From Eubacterium sp. (GTDB lineage: Bacteria > Bacillota > Clostridia > Lachnospirales > Lachnospiraceae), in contig JAJGAH010000160.1 in the NCBI GenBank assembly GCA_020844525.1, positions 1-6,278 of the forward strand: a stretch of DNA of 6,278 nt, in the 5' to 3' direction. The stretch's first letter is position 1. The number at the start of each line of letters is the position of its first letter. This document shows, piece by piece, positions 1 through 6,162 of this stretch. The position numbers and the translations under genes were made by a program. The notes below the pieces were generated by a model. It saw nothing but the letters and a program-made list of their open reading frames with translations, did no database searches and had not been told where the DNA came from.

Positions 1-539
1 ATGATTTCATAATGGATCGGTTCATCCGATACGGCCTGCAGCATTTCCTGCAGATGTGTCTTTGAATCATGGAACAGCTGCTTGTGGGGCACGTCATCCA
101 TAATATAACGAAGAATAAACGTTCTGGCTTCCGCAAAGCCTCCGTCCTTGAAAATGGCACCTATAACCGCTTCCAGCGCATCTGAGACCACGGAGTCCCG
201 CTTTCTTCCGCCGGTTGCTTCCTCCCCCTTACCAAGGAGAAGGTAGTTCTCAAGACCGAACGATCTGGCATCATAAGCAAGCGTAGGCTCACAGACAAGG
301 CTGGCACGAAGCCTGGTCAGCTGCCCCTCCGGCAGCTCCGGATAATGGTCATAGAGGTAGGCGCTGGACACCAGCTCCAGGACCGCATCTCCCAGGAATT
401 CCAGTCGCTCGTTACAACCCTTATGTCCGAGATGATGTTCATTCGCATAAGAGCTGTGACGAAGGGCCAGCTCCAGCCATCTGATATCGGTGAAGGTATG
501 ACCGATTTTCTGCTGTAATTCTGTTAACTTTTCTTCCAT
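1..539 (-). CDS. rnc: Ribonuclease III (5' part; 3' end beyond window)
   Basis: RNase III cuts double-stranded RNA, matures rRNA precursors and regulates some mRNAs in the cytoplasm. I translated 179 codons from the ATG at 539, and the frame is open to the left edge. The family signature NERLEFLGDA lies at residues 43-52, supplying acidic residues E44, E47 and D51. The second catalytic pair is D120 and E123 in SDALEAVIGAIF. These spacings match the known catalytic set of the family. The start of the double-stranded-RNA-binding domain (DSKTHLQEMLQ) is at about residues 158-168, and the rest of that domain is cut off. The start is supported by AAGGAG 8 bases upstream. The gene lies 168 bases downstream of acpP, beyond a long hairpin. 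I find no convincing promoter in that gap, so it is probably read through from acpP. In relatives smc and ftsY usually follow. Identification is secure. Confidence 0.97.
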   Translation of the reverse strand, partial: MEEKLTELQQKIGHTFTDIRWLELALRHSSYANEHHLGHKGCNERLEFLGDAVLELVSSAYLYDHYPELPEGQLTRLRASLVCEPTLAYDARSFGLENYLLLGKGEEATGGRKRDSVVSDALEAVIGAIFKDGGFAEARTFILRYIMDDVPHKQLFHDSKTHLQEMLQAVSDEPIHYEI

Positions 540-636
540 AAACTCTGCTCCTTTTTCGTGTACTGCAAGATCTGCATATATTTGAAATTCAGGACAATTG
601 CCTGAGTACATATAGCCCCAGTCCCAATGACATAGC

Positions 637-699
637 AAAAAAGCGCAACAAAGACTGCCTCCGGTTGGTATGGCCTGAAAAACCGGCGGCAGTCTTTGT
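637..699 (-). terminator. Long hairpin with offset U-tract between acpP and rnc
   Basis: Bases 648-666 pair with 681-699 across a 14-base loop. The 19-position stem has a single mismatch (660/687). On the minus strand it begins 8 bases after the acpP stop, as an intrinsic terminator would. The run of six U (637-642) does not abut the stem: UGCGC separates them. It could therefore be a full or partial terminator (attenuator), or a double-stranded RNA that RNase III itself cuts. The structure is directly visible; its function is inferred. Confidence 0.7.
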
Positions 700-707
700 A
701 AGAATCC

Positions 708-941
708 TTATTTTCTGGTCTTTTTCCTGATCAGGTTTACGAGATCTCCGGCTGTCCTGATATTCAGAAATTCCTCTCCGGAAATTTCTATCTCGAATTT
801 CTCATCGACAAGAGAGGCAATCTGAAAAAGATCCAGAGAATCTGCGCCAAGATCACCAGAAAAGGTCGTGTCCATTGTGATCTCTCTGGGATCAACATGA
901 AGAATCTCAACGATAATATTCTGCAGCAGTTCAAATTCCAT
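708..941 (-). CDS. acpP: Acyl carrier protein
   Basis: This 77-residue protein has the length and four-helix layout of type II acyl carrier proteins. Such proteins carry growing fatty acyl chains on a phosphopantetheine arm in the cytoplasm. The attachment site is D34-S35-L36 within GADSLD, and S35 is the modified serine. The gene starts 9 bases after the plsX stop. GAGG, overlapping the end of plsX, sits 7 bases before the ATG, so translation is probably coupled. PlsX uses acyl-ACP as substrate, which fits this adjacency. Helix II (DLFQIASLVDEKF) has fewer acidic residues than the usual VELVMALEEEF pattern, and the C-terminus is basic (RKKTRK). It may be a PlsX-linked or secondary carrier rather than the main fatty-acid-synthase one. 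The family call is firm; the specialisation is inference. Confidence 0.95.
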   Translation of the reverse strand: MEFELLQNIIVEILHVDPREITMDTTFSGDLGADSLDLFQIASLVDEKFEIEISGEEFLNIRTAGDLVNLIRKKTRK

Positions 942-950
942 GATCCGGCC

Positions 951-2021
951 TCACTGGGAATCGTTCTGCTGTTCTGTGCCATCGGCAGATTGACGGGCAG
1001 ACTCTTTTGCGGCAGATTCCTGTGCAAGAAATTCCTGGATTTTCCCGTTTACGTCCTGCTCCTTAAACTGGATACACTGCAGAACAGTATTCTTGAATTC
1101 CTTTGCCTTTGAGCTTCCATGGGTCTTTACAACCAGTCCCTTCAGACCGAGCAGAGGTGCACCACCGTAAGCGGTAGCATCGAACTTCTTCAGGGTACTC
1201 TTTAACGCGGGCTTGATCAGAAGACCGCCAATCTTGCTGCGGGTCGTGGAGTAGATCGCATCCTTGATCTCATGAAGAAGAGTACTGGCCACACCCTCAT
1301 ACATTTTCAGAATGACATTGCCGACGAATGCCTCTGTCACATAAACATCAGCCACACCCTTGCTGATGTCCCGGGCTTCAATATTTCCGATGAAGTTGAT
1401 GTAAGGACAGTCTGCGAGCAGAGGGTAGGTCTCCTTGCAAAGAGCATTGCCTTTCTCCTCTTCTACGCCGATATTTACAAGACCCACACGCGGGTTCTGG
1501 ATTCCAAGCACCTGCTTCATGTAGATCGAGCCAATTACGGCAAACTGAACGAGATGTGCGGGACGCGCGTCCACGCTGGCACCACAGTCAATCAGAAGAG
1601 AAACCCCGTTTGCAGTTGGAAGCAGCGGTGCCAGAGGCGCACGGTGAATACCGCGGATTTTCTTGACAATGGCCTGACCGCCCACAAGTACGGCACCTGT
1701 ACTGCCGGAGGACACAAAGGCATCTGCTTCGCCCTTGTGTACCAGGTTCAACCCGACAACAAGGGAGGAATTCTTCTTTGTCTGAATGGCCCGCACCGGC
1801 GGCTCACCAGTCTCGATGATTTCATCTGCAGGAACAATCCGTACTCTTGAAGCATCATACTGATATTTTGAGAGCTCCTCTTTGATTCTGTTCTCCTGGC
1901 CGACGAGGATCAGCTCTATTCTGTCGTTTTCCTGAAGCGCTTCCAGGGCTCCCTTTACCGGCTCCTCCGGGGCGTAATCGCCACCCATCGCATCTACGAC
2001 AACCCTTACTTTTTCACTCAT
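951..2021 (-). CDS. plsX: Phosphate acyltransferase PlsX
   Basis: PlsX converts acyl-ACP and inorganic phosphate to acyl phosphate, the donor that PlsY uses for the first acylation of glycerol-3-phosphate. It acts as a peripheral membrane enzyme. The N-terminal DAMGGDYAP (residues 10-18) is the family hallmark. It is followed by SSGSTGA (104-110), PLAPLLPTANG (129-139), IDCGASVDARP (144-154), FIGNIEARDI (210-219) and YGGAPLLGLKG (285-295). At 356 residues it is slightly longer than usual because of a hydrophilic tail (about 333-356) rich in A, S, E and Q. The start at 2021 puts the hallmark at the expected place. Its ribosome site is weak (GTGGGA about 10 bases upstream), unlike the strong sites of its neighbours. 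It lies 41 bases after the lipoprotein gene and 9 bases before acpP, apparently in one operon. Confidence 0.97.
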   Translation of the reverse strand: MSEKVRVVVDAMGGDYAPEEPVKGALEALQENDRIELILVGQENRIKEELSKYQYDASRVRIVPADEIIETGEPPVRAIQTKKNSSLVVGLNLVHKGEADAFVSSGSTGAVLVGGQAIVKKIRGIHRAPLAPLLPTANGVSLLIDCGASVDARPAHLVQFAVIGSIYMKQVLGIQNPRVGLVNIGVEEEKGNALCKETYPLLADCPYINFIGNIEARDISKGVADVYVTEAFVGNVILKMYEGVASTLLHEIKDAIYSTTRSKIGGLLIKPALKSTLKKFDATAYGGAPLLGLKGLVVKTHGSSKAKEFKNTVLQCIQFKEQDVNGKIQEFLAQESAAKESARQSADGTEQQNDSQ

Positions 2022-2062
2022 ATGTATGTATTCCCACTTCCCTTTTTGCTGTGCTGCGCAGA

Positions 2063-2809
2063 TTAATTACCTGACGTGGACGTCACAAGATCGGAACCGC
2101 TATTGGCGGAAGATGAAGCAGACGTGCTTTCCGCAGCAGACTCTCCGTACTGTGTGACATCGACATAGGCTCCTGTATCCGGATCGACTGCAAATCCGCT
2201 GTCATTAAAGGTAAAGGTGACACCATCGATCTCCATGGACGTGTTGGAAGGATAGGAGCCGTCATCATGGTTCAAGTACTGGAAGCCGCCATTGTCAGCA
2301 TTACGCTGCCAGTACATATTGCCCCATACGGTCACACTGTGTGTGGAGCTGGTGGTCTCGTTGACCTTGCCGTTCTGTGTGTTGATGGCAACCACATAAT
2401 AATAGGTTGTGCCGCTGCTGGAGGTATCCGGATTATACTCAGCCCCTGTAGCACCCTCGATCTTCGTACCGCCGCCATTGGAATCTACATTATTGGAATA
2501 CCACTGGTAGCTGAGCGTACCGCCTCCGGAAACGGAAGCGTCTGCCTTGAGGGTGGTTGTACCATTCTGTGCTACATCTGTGGAGCCGGCAAGATCGGTA
2601 TTGAAAACAGGGGCCTCCACCCTCGTATCAAAGCTGATGGCCTGGACCGTTGTCTCCTCCTCGCTTGAAGAGGAAAGAACCGTCTCCTTGCCCGTATCGG
2701 TAATGGTTCCAACCAGGTGATTCATGCCACTGGAAAAAGAGCATCCGGACAACAGCAGTGCGGCACTCATGCCAACCGCAATCATTCCGGAAATTTTATG
2801 AGTATTCAT
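2063..2809 (-). CDS. Putative lipoprotein with Ig-like domain and wall-binding-like repeat
   Basis: I do not recognise this 248-residue protein as a named family. Residues 1-23 form a lipoprotein signal with lipobox LSGC, C23 being the expected lipidated cysteine, so it should be anchored outside the membrane. A Ser/Thr/Glu-rich linker follows (about 38-58). Residues about 64-162 look like a bacterial Ig-like domain: LSYQWYSNN, then EGATGAEYNPDTSSSGTTYYYVV, broken here as IEGATGAEYNP and GTTYYYVVAI, a typical W-to-tyrosine-corner pattern. Residues about 165-208 (YWQRN, FQYLNHDDGS, IDGVTFTFNDSGFAV) resemble degenerate choline-binding or glucan-binding repeats. The tail is Ser-rich. AGGGG lies 9 bases before the ATG, and a strong promoter precedes the gene. 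It is first in the plsX operon, an unusual place. A role in wall or carbohydrate binding is a guess from the domains. Confidence 0.85.
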   Translation of the reverse strand: MNTHKISGMIAVGMSAALLLSGCSFSSGMNHLVGTITDTGKETVLSSSSEEETTVQAISFDTRVEAPVFNTDLAGSTDVAQNGTTTLKADASVSGGGTLSYQWYSNNVDSNGGGTKIEGATGAEYNPDTSSSGTTYYYVVAINTQNGKVNETTSSTHSVTVWGNMYWQRNADNGGFQYLNHDDGSYPSNTSMEIDGVTFTFNDSGFAVDPDTGAYVDVTQYGESAAESTSASSSANSGSDLVTSTSGN

Positions 2810-2894
2810 AATTGCATTCCCCTTTACAAGAACAGAAGCAGGATTCTGTCCGGAATAAAAGTTACAAGATTGTTACATTTCATAGATATTCGAA

Positions 2895-2924
2895 ATTATA
2901 GCACGTGACCAGTTATGCTGTCAA
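2895..2924 (-). promoter_or_regulatory. Sigma-A promoter of the lipoprotein-plsX-acpP operon
   Basis: On the minus strand, a perfect -35 TTGACA (2919-2924) and a perfect -10 TATAAT (2895-2900) are separated by 18 bases. TG at the extended -10 position (TGC before TATAAT) strengthens it. Transcription should begin near 2888, leaving a leader of about 79 bases before the lipoprotein ATG. Confidence 0.88.
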
Positions 2925-2936
2925 TCTGCGTGCCTG

Positions 2937-2959
2937 CATCCGGAAGAACGACCCGGATG
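2937..2959. repeat. Inverted repeat upstream of the lipoprotein promoter
   Basis: CATCCGG (2937-2943) and CCGGATG (2953-2959) form a perfect 7-bp dyad with a 9-bp spacer. It lies 12 bp upstream of the -35 box of the lipoprotein promoter. That is a suitable place for a regulator to bind, but no known operator is recognised. Confidence 0.45.
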
Positions 2960-3021
2960 AATCTGACAGGTCTGAAAACGACGGCCCGAATGCAAGACAT
3001 AATTCTGGTCTGTTTCGTGTA

Positions 3022-3048
3022 TTGTATACATCATAGGTGAGTATACAA
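3022..3048. repeat. Inverted repeat TTGTATAC-N11-GTATACAA
   Basis: Two perfect 8-bp arms (3022-3029 and 3041-3048) flank an 11-bp spacer, and each arm contains the self-complementary GTATAC. It lies between the rpmF terminator and the lipoprotein promoter, about 100 bp upstream of that promoter. The arms resemble GntR-type half sites, but no regulator can be assigned. Confidence 0.45.
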
Positions 3049-3050
3049 AT

Positions 3051-3079
3051 AAAAAAGGACTGCCAAAGATAGCAGTCCT
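3051..3079 (-). terminator. Intrinsic terminator after rpmF
   Basis: AGGACTGC (minus-strand copy at 3072-3079) pairs with GCAGTCCT (3056-3063) across an 8-base loop. Six U follow, running directly off the stem. It starts 28 bases after the rpmF stop and is a textbook Rho-independent terminator. It separates rpmF from the lipoprotein-plsX unit. Confidence 0.93.
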
Positions 3080-3107
3080 GATGGTTCACATATTGAAAAG
3101 CAGATGA

Positions 3108-3293
3108 TTATGCCTCTTCTACGTCTACAACCTGTTTCTTGTTGTAGGTGCCGCAGTTCTTGCATACTCTGTGAGGCATCATAAGTGCTCCACATTTGCT
3201 GCATCTGACAAGGTTCGGAGCGGACATTTTCCAGTTTGCTCTTCTCTTATCTCTATGTGATTTGGATGATTTATTTTTTGGACAGATGGACAT
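3108..3293 (-). CDS. rpmF: 50S ribosomal protein L32
   Basis: This 61-residue basic protein belongs to the large ribosomal subunit. The N-terminal half (KNKSSKSHRDKRRANWKM) matches the usual L32 start. Four cysteines follow, C31-x2-C34 and C44-x2-C47, the zinc-ribbon form of L32. The length is normal for the family. The start has a very strong ribosome site, GAGGAGGTG ending 5 bases before the ATG. In many related bacteria a DUF177 (YceD) gene lies just upstream and is co-transcribed. Here the 195-base gap after ackA is too short for one and instead holds a consensus promoter. A terminator closes the unit 28 bases downstream, so L32 is probably expressed largely on its own, with possible read-through from ackA. 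Confidence 0.98.
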   Translation of the reverse strand: MSICPKNKSSKSHRDKRRANWKMSAPNLVRCSKCGALMMPHRVCKNCGTYNKKQVVDVEEA

Positions 3294-3358
3294 TATAACA
3301 CCTCCTCATACTTCCAGAATTCAAAATAAACCGTCGATTTTCTCAATCGCACTTGAAA

Positions 3359-3387
3359 ATTATACACAGGCCGTTCTGCTTTGTCAA
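3359..3387 (-). promoter_or_regulatory. Sigma-A promoter of rpmF
   Basis: On the minus strand, TTGACA (3382-3387) and TATAAT (3359-3364) are both perfect consensus, with the ideal 17-base spacer. Transcription should start near 3352, giving a leader of about 59 bases. A small hairpin is possible in it (CGATT-GAGAA-AATCG). I find no convincing terminator between ackA and this promoter. Confidence 0.92.
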
Positions 3388-3488
3388 GGGAAATGTGGAG
3401 CCATCCTTTGGTTTTAGATAATGTATGAATGCAGTGGTCAGGTGATCTGGATGCCAGACTTATGGCAGAGCTGTTGCAAAAATCAGTA

Positions 3489-4691
3489 TTATTTATTCTG
3501 ACTGAGAATTGCGACGGTATCACGGCAGATGGCAAGCTCTTCGTTGGTCGGGATTACACAGACTGCAACCTTGGAATCATCGGTTGAGATCTTTACGTTC
3601 TGCCCGCGGAGTTTGTTCTTCTCCGGATCAATCTTGATGCCAAGGTAGCTGAAGCCATCCATAATTCTTGCACGGGTTGCTCCATCATTCTCGCCGATTC
3701 CGGCAGTGAATGCGATGGCATCTACCCCGTCCATGGCAGCAACATAGGCGCCGATGGTGGTCTTTACACGGTAAGCGAATACCTCAAGTGCAACCTCTGC
3801 ATCATGATTTCCCTTGCCTGCTGCATCCGCAAGGTCGCGGAAGTCACTGGAAAGGCCTCTGGAGAGACCGAACACACCGGATTTCTTGTTCAGGATGTTC
3901 AGTACGCCGGACGCATCAAGATTCAGCTTCTTTCCAAGGAATTCTACAACGGAGGGATCAATGTCACCGGAGCGTGTTCCCATTGCAAGACCTGCAAGAG
4001 GTGTCAGACCCATAGAGGTATCAACGCATTTTCCGTTCTTTACTGCGCTGACGGATGCGCCGTTGCCAAGGTGGCATACGATAATTTTGCTGTTGTTCAG
4101 GTCAAGACCCAGGAACTTCGCTGTTTCTTTGGAAACAAAGCTGTGACTGGTTCCGTGAAAGCCGTATTTGCGGATATGATACTTCTCATAATACTCAATC
4201 GGGATTGCATACAGATAAGCTTTCTCAGGCATGGTCTGATGGAATGCAGTGTCGAAGCAGCCGACCATCGGGACATCCGGCATCAGCTCCTGGCATACAT
4301 GGATACCGACCAGATTTGCCGGATTATGAAGCGGAGCAAGATCCGAGCAATCCTCCAGTGCCTTGATCATGGCATCGTCAACTCTTGCGGAGCAGGCGAA
4401 CTTCTCACCGCCATGTACGACACGATGACCAACTGCGTCAATTTCCTTCAGGGAATGGATAGCGCCGGTCTTGTCATTGGTGAGTGCGTCCAGCACCATC
4501 TTGATGGCTTCCTTATGTGTCGGCATCGGTGCCTCTGTGATTTCCTTGTCAAGACCCTCTTTCTGGTATACAAGACGGCCGTCAATGCCGATACGCTCGC
4601 AAAGGCCCTTTGCAAGAACCTCCTCTGATGCGGAGTCAATGAGCTGATATTTCAGCGAGGAGCTTCCGCAGTTGATCACTAATACTTTCAT
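3489..4691 (-). CDS. ackA: Acetate kinase
   Basis: AckA makes ATP and acetate from acetyl phosphate and ADP, the last step of acetate fermentation, and is reversible. The 400-residue length is normal. The N-terminal phosphate-binding region is [13 protein letters not shown] (residues 5-17). Family motifs follow: HRVVHGG (89-95), [10 protein letters not shown] (146-155), GFHGTSH (177-183), HLGNGAS (207-213), GTRSGDIDP (238-246) and AGIGEN (330-335). The active-site residues known from the Methanosarcina enzyme are all present, here R90, D147, H179, R240 and E384. The gene starts 33 bases after pta, with AGGAGG 9 bases before the ATG, so the two form an operon. No terminator is evident downstream. 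Confidence 0.99.
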   Translation of the reverse strand: MKVLVINCGSSSLKYQLIDSASEEVLAKGLCERIGIDGRLVYQKEGLDKEITEAPMPTHKEAIKMVLDALTNDKTGAIHSLKEIDAVGHRVVHGGEKFACSARVDDAMIKALEDCSDLAPLHNPANLVGIHVCQELMPDVPMVGCFDTAFHQTMPEKAYLYAIPIEYYEKYHIRKYGFHGTSHSFVSKETAKFLGLDLNNSKIIVCHLGNGASVSAVKNGKCVDTSMGLTPLAGLAMGTRSGDIDPSVVEFLGKKLNLDASGVLNILNKKSGVFGLSRGLSSDFRDLADAAGKGNHDAEVALEVFAYRVKTTIGAYVAAMDGVDAIAFTAGIGENDGATRARIMDGFSYLGIKIDPEKNKLRGQNVKISTDDSKVAVCVIPTNEELAICRDTVAILSQNK

Positions 4692-4724
4692 TTGTCAAAC
4701 CCTCCTGGTTGTTCAATTTGAATT

Positions 4725-5723
4725 TTATCTGGTCATCATGGATTCTACAGCGGTCATGGCAACAACGCCAACGATGTCATCCGCAAAGCATCCGCGGGAC
4801 AGATCATTAACAGGCATGGACAGACCCTGCAGAACCGGACCGTATGCGTTTGCATGGGCAAGTCTCTGGGCGATCTTGTATCCGATGTTTCCTGCCTCAA
4901 GGCTCGGGAAGATCAGCGTATTCGCATGGCCGGCAACCTCGCTCTCCGGTGCCTTCAGCTTTGCAACTGTAGGAACGATGGCGGCATCGAACTGCAGCTC
5001 ACCGTCGATCTTGACATTCGGATATTTCTCCTTGGCAATCTTTGCGGCCTCTGCTACCATGGTGACATTGTCATGCTTTGCGCTTCCCTTTGTAGAATAG
5101 GAAAGCATTGCGACCTTCGGTTCTGCTCCAATGTACGCACGGAAGGAATCTGCGGAAAGGCCTGCGATCTCGGCAAGCTTCTCGGAATCAAAATCTGTGT
5201 TGACTGCACAGTCAGCAAACAGGAAGGTGCCGTTTTCACCATATTCACAGTTCGGAACCTCTACGATGAAGAAACCGGAAACGCTCTTGACACCTGGCTT
5301 TGTCTTCAGAAGCTGAAGCGCCGGACGGATGGTATTGCCTGTAGAATGGCACGCACCGGATACAACACCGTCTGCATCACCGCATTTGCACATCAGGCAT
5401 GCGAAGTACATATAATCCTTTGTCATCTGCTGCTCTGCGATTTCCGGGGTAACACCCTTCTTCGCACGCAGTTCTACAAACTTGTCAATATATTTCTGGC
5501 GGTTCGGATCTGTAAACGGATCAACGATGGTGATTCCTGTCAGATCATAGCCGCTGCCATGGTTCTGAATGTCCTCAGGTGTGCCGAGAATCACGATGTT
5601 TGCAATTCCCTCTCTGGTGCATTTTACAGCGGCCTCGTAGGTACGCTGGTCCATGGACTCCGGTAATACGATTGTTTTCTTGTTGGATTTTGCTTTTTCT
5701 TTGATACTGTCAATAAATGCCAT
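4725..5723 (-). CDS. pta: Phosphate acetyltransferase
   Basis: Pta exchanges the CoA of acetyl-CoA for phosphate, giving acetyl phosphate for AckA. The 332-residue protein is the short, single-domain form without the N-terminal regulatory domain of the long enterobacterial enzyme. Visible motifs are VLPE (19-22), DGVVSGACHSTGNTIRPALQ (118-137, including R133), and near the C-terminus PVNDLSRGCFADD (304-316). S309, R310 and D316 correspond to active-site residues of the Methanosarcina enzyme. The start has AAGGAG 7 bases upstream. It is first in the pta-ackA operon, behind a leader of about 140 bases and a good promoter. Its divergent neighbour is tmcAL. Confidence 0.99.
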   Translation of the reverse strand: MAFIDSIKEKAKSNKKTIVLPESMDQRTYEAAVKCTREGIANIVILGTPEDIQNHGSGYDLTGITIVDPFTDPNRQKYIDKFVELRAKKGVTPEIAEQQMTKDYMYFACLMCKCGDADGVVSGACHSTGNTIRPALQLLKTKPGVKSVSGFFIVEVPNCEYGENGTFLFADCAVNTDFDSEKLAEIAGLSADSFRAYIGAEPKVAMLSYSTKGSAKHDNVTMVAEAAKIAKEKYPNVKIDGELQFDAAIVPTVAKLKAPESEVAGHANTLIFPSLEAGNIGYKIAQRLAHANAYGPVLQGLSMPVNDLSRGCFADDIVGVVAMTAVESMMTR

Positions 5724-5772
5724 TTCCAGGCTCCTTTCCAGATATGCTTTTCCGATTCCGGGTCAGCTCTGA

Positions 5773-5821
5773 TACAGTATATCGTTCGCACACAATATCA
5801 TAATTTGCGCACTTTACTGTA
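5773..5821 (-). other. Possible stem-loop in the pta leader RNA
   Basis: On the minus strand UACAGUA (5815-5821) can pair with UACUGUA (5773-5779). Inside it, GUGCGCAA can pair with UUGUGUGC, with three G-U pairs, around a 9-base loop. It lies in the predicted pta leader, about 50 bases before the start codon. It matches no riboswitch I recognise and could be chance. Confidence 0.3.
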
Positions 5822-5870
5822 CAAACAGAAGGAAACGGATGAATGAATAAGCACATACTTCCATGCATAA

Positions 5871-5899
5871 AGTATAGTACCATCTGCGGCCTTCATCAA
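5871..5899 (-). promoter_or_regulatory. Sigma-A promoter of pta-ackA
   Basis: On the minus strand, TTGATG (5894-5899) and TATACT (5871-5876) are spaced by 17 bases; each is close to consensus. Transcription would begin near 5864. An alternative -35 TTGACG a few bases upstream would give a 24-base spacer and is rejected. Confidence 0.75.
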
Positions 5900-5905
5900 G
5901 CGTCA

Positions 5906-5931
5906 ATATTGTTTAATAACGGAAACAATAT
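5906..5931. promoter_or_regulatory. Palindromic operator candidate upstream of the pta promoter
   Basis: ATATTGTTT (5906-5914) and AAACAATAT (5923-5931) are perfect 9-bp arms around an 8-bp spacer. The palindrome lies 6 bp upstream of the pta -35 box, centred near -54 from the expected start site. That position suits an activator. The spacer carries a CG at its centre, so a degenerate cre site for CcpA is possible, but the match is poor. The TTGTTT/AAACAA arms also recall Rex sites with the wrong spacing. Confidence 0.5.
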
Positions 5932-6068
5932 CACTATTCCCGGTGTTTGTTTTTCCTGTGTTAAGGAGAATACGTACAAGAAATACAAGGAAATGCAAAA
6001 CAAAGCAAATAGATATAGATAATATTAATTTACTGCAATCCGTCACATGTGAAAATGCCAGAGAGCTG

Positions 6069-6097
6069 ATTTACAATCTATGTGACGCACGATATGA
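6069..6097 (+). promoter_or_regulatory. Sigma-A promoter of tmcAL
   Basis: TTTACA (6069-6074) and TATGAT (6092-6097) lie 17 bases apart, each one base from consensus. Transcription would begin near 6104, about 59 bases before the tmcAL ATG. Confidence 0.65.
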
Positions 6098-6162
6098 TGA
6101 ATGCAGCAAAAAAATGATAGAAATACAGTGCGCGAATCAGAACACCGGGGAGATTTTTTGAC

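Larger units (their letters stand above)
5724..6162. other. Divergent intergenic region between pta and tmcAL
   Basis: These 439 bases hold no gene I can support. On the minus strand they contain the pta leader and promoter and a 26-bp palindrome. On the plus strand they contain the tmcAL promoter. The part from about 5940 to 6060 is noticeably richer in A and T than the flanking genes. An open frame on the plus strand (5943-6161, GTG start) has no ribosome site at its start and overlaps the tmcAL promoter, so I do not call it. Confidence 0.6.

Noticed and set aside
589..605. Small inverted repeat TCAGG/CCTGA in the rnc leader
   Set aside because: Arms of only five bases with no associated promoter element; within chance expectation.
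1272..1850. Plus-strand frame opposite plsX
   Set aside because: It is a shadow of the conserved plsX gene without its own start signals.
2072..2085. TGACGT-GG-ACGTCA dyad at the end of the lipoprotein gene
   Set aside because: It arises from Ser/Thr codons of the coding tail and is most likely coincidence.
3440..3480. Weak stem TGCCA/TGGCA after ackA, considered as a terminator
   Set aside because: Five base pairs and no following U-run.
3293..3535. 80-codon minus-strand frame spanning the ackA end and rpmF leader
   Set aside because: Considered as a remnant of DUF177. It begins inside ackA in another frame, bears no DUF177 resemblance, and contains the rpmF promoter.
3804..4628. Long plus-strand frame opposite ackA
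   Set aside because: It is antisense to a fully conserved acetate kinase, has no ribosome site or family resemblance, and is a shadow of codon bias.
4854..5666. Long plus-strand frame opposite pta
   Set aside because: It is antisense to a complete phosphotransacetylase with all active-site residues; the Cys-rich translation is a typical shadow.
5943..6161. 72-codon plus-strand frame ending one base before tmcAL
   Set aside because: It starts with GTG without a ribosome site, and the AAGGAG at 5963 has no in-frame start after it. It is full of ATA, AGA and TTA codons unlike its neighbours, and contains the likely tmcAL promoter. It matches no family I know.
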